A stretch of 64,000 bases of DNA. Origin: Micromonospora marina. GTDB taxonomy: Bacteria; Actinomycetota; Actinomycetes; Mycobacteriales; Micromonosporaceae. Below, one piece after another: positions 63,658 through 64,000 of this stretch (the first letter of the stretch is position 1; the number at the start of each line of letters is the position of its first letter). The notes beneath the pieces are model-generated. The model was not told the origin of the DNA, searched no databases, and was given only the letters and a program-made list of their open reading frames with translations. The position numbers and the translations under genes are program-made. The stretch lies in the NCBI RefSeq assembly GCF_900091565.1, contig NZ_FMCV01000001.1, forward strand, positions 124,001 to 188,000, written 5' to 3'.

Positions 63658-63999
63658 TCAGGCCGCCTGCGGCGGGTCGGCCAGGCGTACCACCAGGTCG
63701 GCGTGCCCGGCCGTGCCGGCGACCAGCCGGGCGTTCTCCTCGTCGCTGCCCAGCGCCCAGGCGCGGGCCTGCTCCGGCGACTTCCCGTACGCCTCGTGCC
63801 GGGCGGTGAGCCGGCGCAGCCGCAGCTCCGCGTCCAGGTCGAGGAACCAGACCTGGTGTACGAGCGTGCGCACCTCCTCCCACGGGTCGTCCCGCAGCAG
63901 CAGGTAGTTGCCCTCGGTGACCACCAGGCGCACCTCGGGCGGCACCTCGATCGACCCGGCGACCGGCTCCTCCAGGTCGCGGCGGAACTCCGGCGCCCA
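63658..63999 (-). CDS. Nucleoside/nucleotide kinase family protein, C-terminal part
   Basis: The reading frame is open to the window edge, so the N-terminus with the P-loop is missing. Visible are WAPEFRRDLEEPVAG, VVTEGNYLLL and WFLDLDAELRLRRLTARHEAYGKSPEQARAW, which match the uridine-kinase/PanK-like P-loop kinases (the TEGNYLL strand is the Walker B-like segment and R-x-x-x-R the lid). Sugar, uridine or pantothenate substrates are possible. GTG 63945 is internal, not the start. Confidence 0.85.
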   Translation of the reverse strand, partial: WAPEFRRDLEEPVAGSIEVPPEVRLVVTEGNYLLLRDDPWEEVRTLVHQVWFLDLDAELRLRRLTARHEAYGKSPEQARAWALGSDEENARLVAGTAGHADLVVRLADPPQAA

Positions 64000-64000
64000 C

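Noticed and set aside
16..64000. CRISPR arrays, transposases, integrases or att sites
   Set aside because: No spaced direct repeats, no transposase or recombinase domains, and no duplicated tRNA 3' ends beyond the full tRNA duplicate.

Overview
The window is GC-rich chromosomal DNA from an actinobacterium, most likely a Micromonosporaceae member such as Micromonospora. The signs are the strong G/C bias at third codon positions, two WhiB proteins, a sigma-R/RsrA pair, XRE-DUF5753 and DUF397 regulators, a DUF5709 protein, the AdnAB recombination motor and mycoredoxin. Much of the gene content and order recalls the Mycobacterium tuberculosis block from the UPF0182 gene (Rv3193c) through whiB7, uvrD2, mrx1, nudC, adnAB, sigH and aroA, but cut up and interleaved with genus-specific genes. 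I see no prophage, insertion sequence, CRISPR array, conjugative module or obvious biosynthetic cluster.

Layout. 1-6.5 kb: redox stress (rsrA partial, sigR), a hydrolase, a WhiB protein, a YedK-type DNA-protein crosslink enzyme, aroA-rsgA-hisN. 6.5-14.5 kb: a DMT-like membrane protein, a GT4 glycosyltransferase, an SDR, two anti-sigma-type ATP-binding proteins, a NarL-type two-component system and a variant PRPP synthase. 14.5-22.6 kb: glpK, purC, an orphan Tat lipoprotein, an MFS exporter with its TetR regulator, two initiator tRNA genes, and an ECF sigma/putative anti-sigma pair. 22.7-30.3 kb: UPF0182, PDZ-Lon protease, DUF2342, a MobA-like protein, YgjP-type peptidase, and a zinc-ribbon protein with a structured leader. 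30.3-43.9 kb: a DnaA-box cluster, ThiF-like and ABC1 proteins, the whiB7 locus with its leader ORF and attenuator, uvrD2, mycoredoxin, an MFS gene, XRE/DUF397, nudC and a paired M16 peptidase operon. 44-56.9 kb: cold-shock protein and DEAD-box helicase, adnA-adnB, two LOG-family proteins, a 53-residue ORF, dapE and dapD. 56.9-64 kb: a secreted subtilase, a sugar acetyltransferase sharing an operator-like palindrome with it, a large membrane alpha/beta hydrolase and the end of a nucleoside-kinase-like gene.

How it fits together. The strongest regulatory signals are non-coding. Upstream of both sigR and mrx1 lies the same sigma-R-type promoter (GGAAT-N19-GTT), which ties the redox sigma factor to a thiol-repair target 35 kb away. 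whiB7 has a complete attenuation leader: promoter, 84-codon upstream ORF, hairpin over its stop codon and a U-tract terminator. The DEAD-box helicase has its Shine-Dalgarno sequence buried in a hairpin and lies just downstream of cspA. About a dozen genes begin 6-9 bases after a TANNNT-like hexamer, which suggests leaderless transcripts. Three DnaA boxes at 21- and 32-bp spacing lie far from any visible oriC context.

Limits: all functional calls come from reading the translated sequence and recalled family features. No database search, folding program or genome-wide motif count was run.
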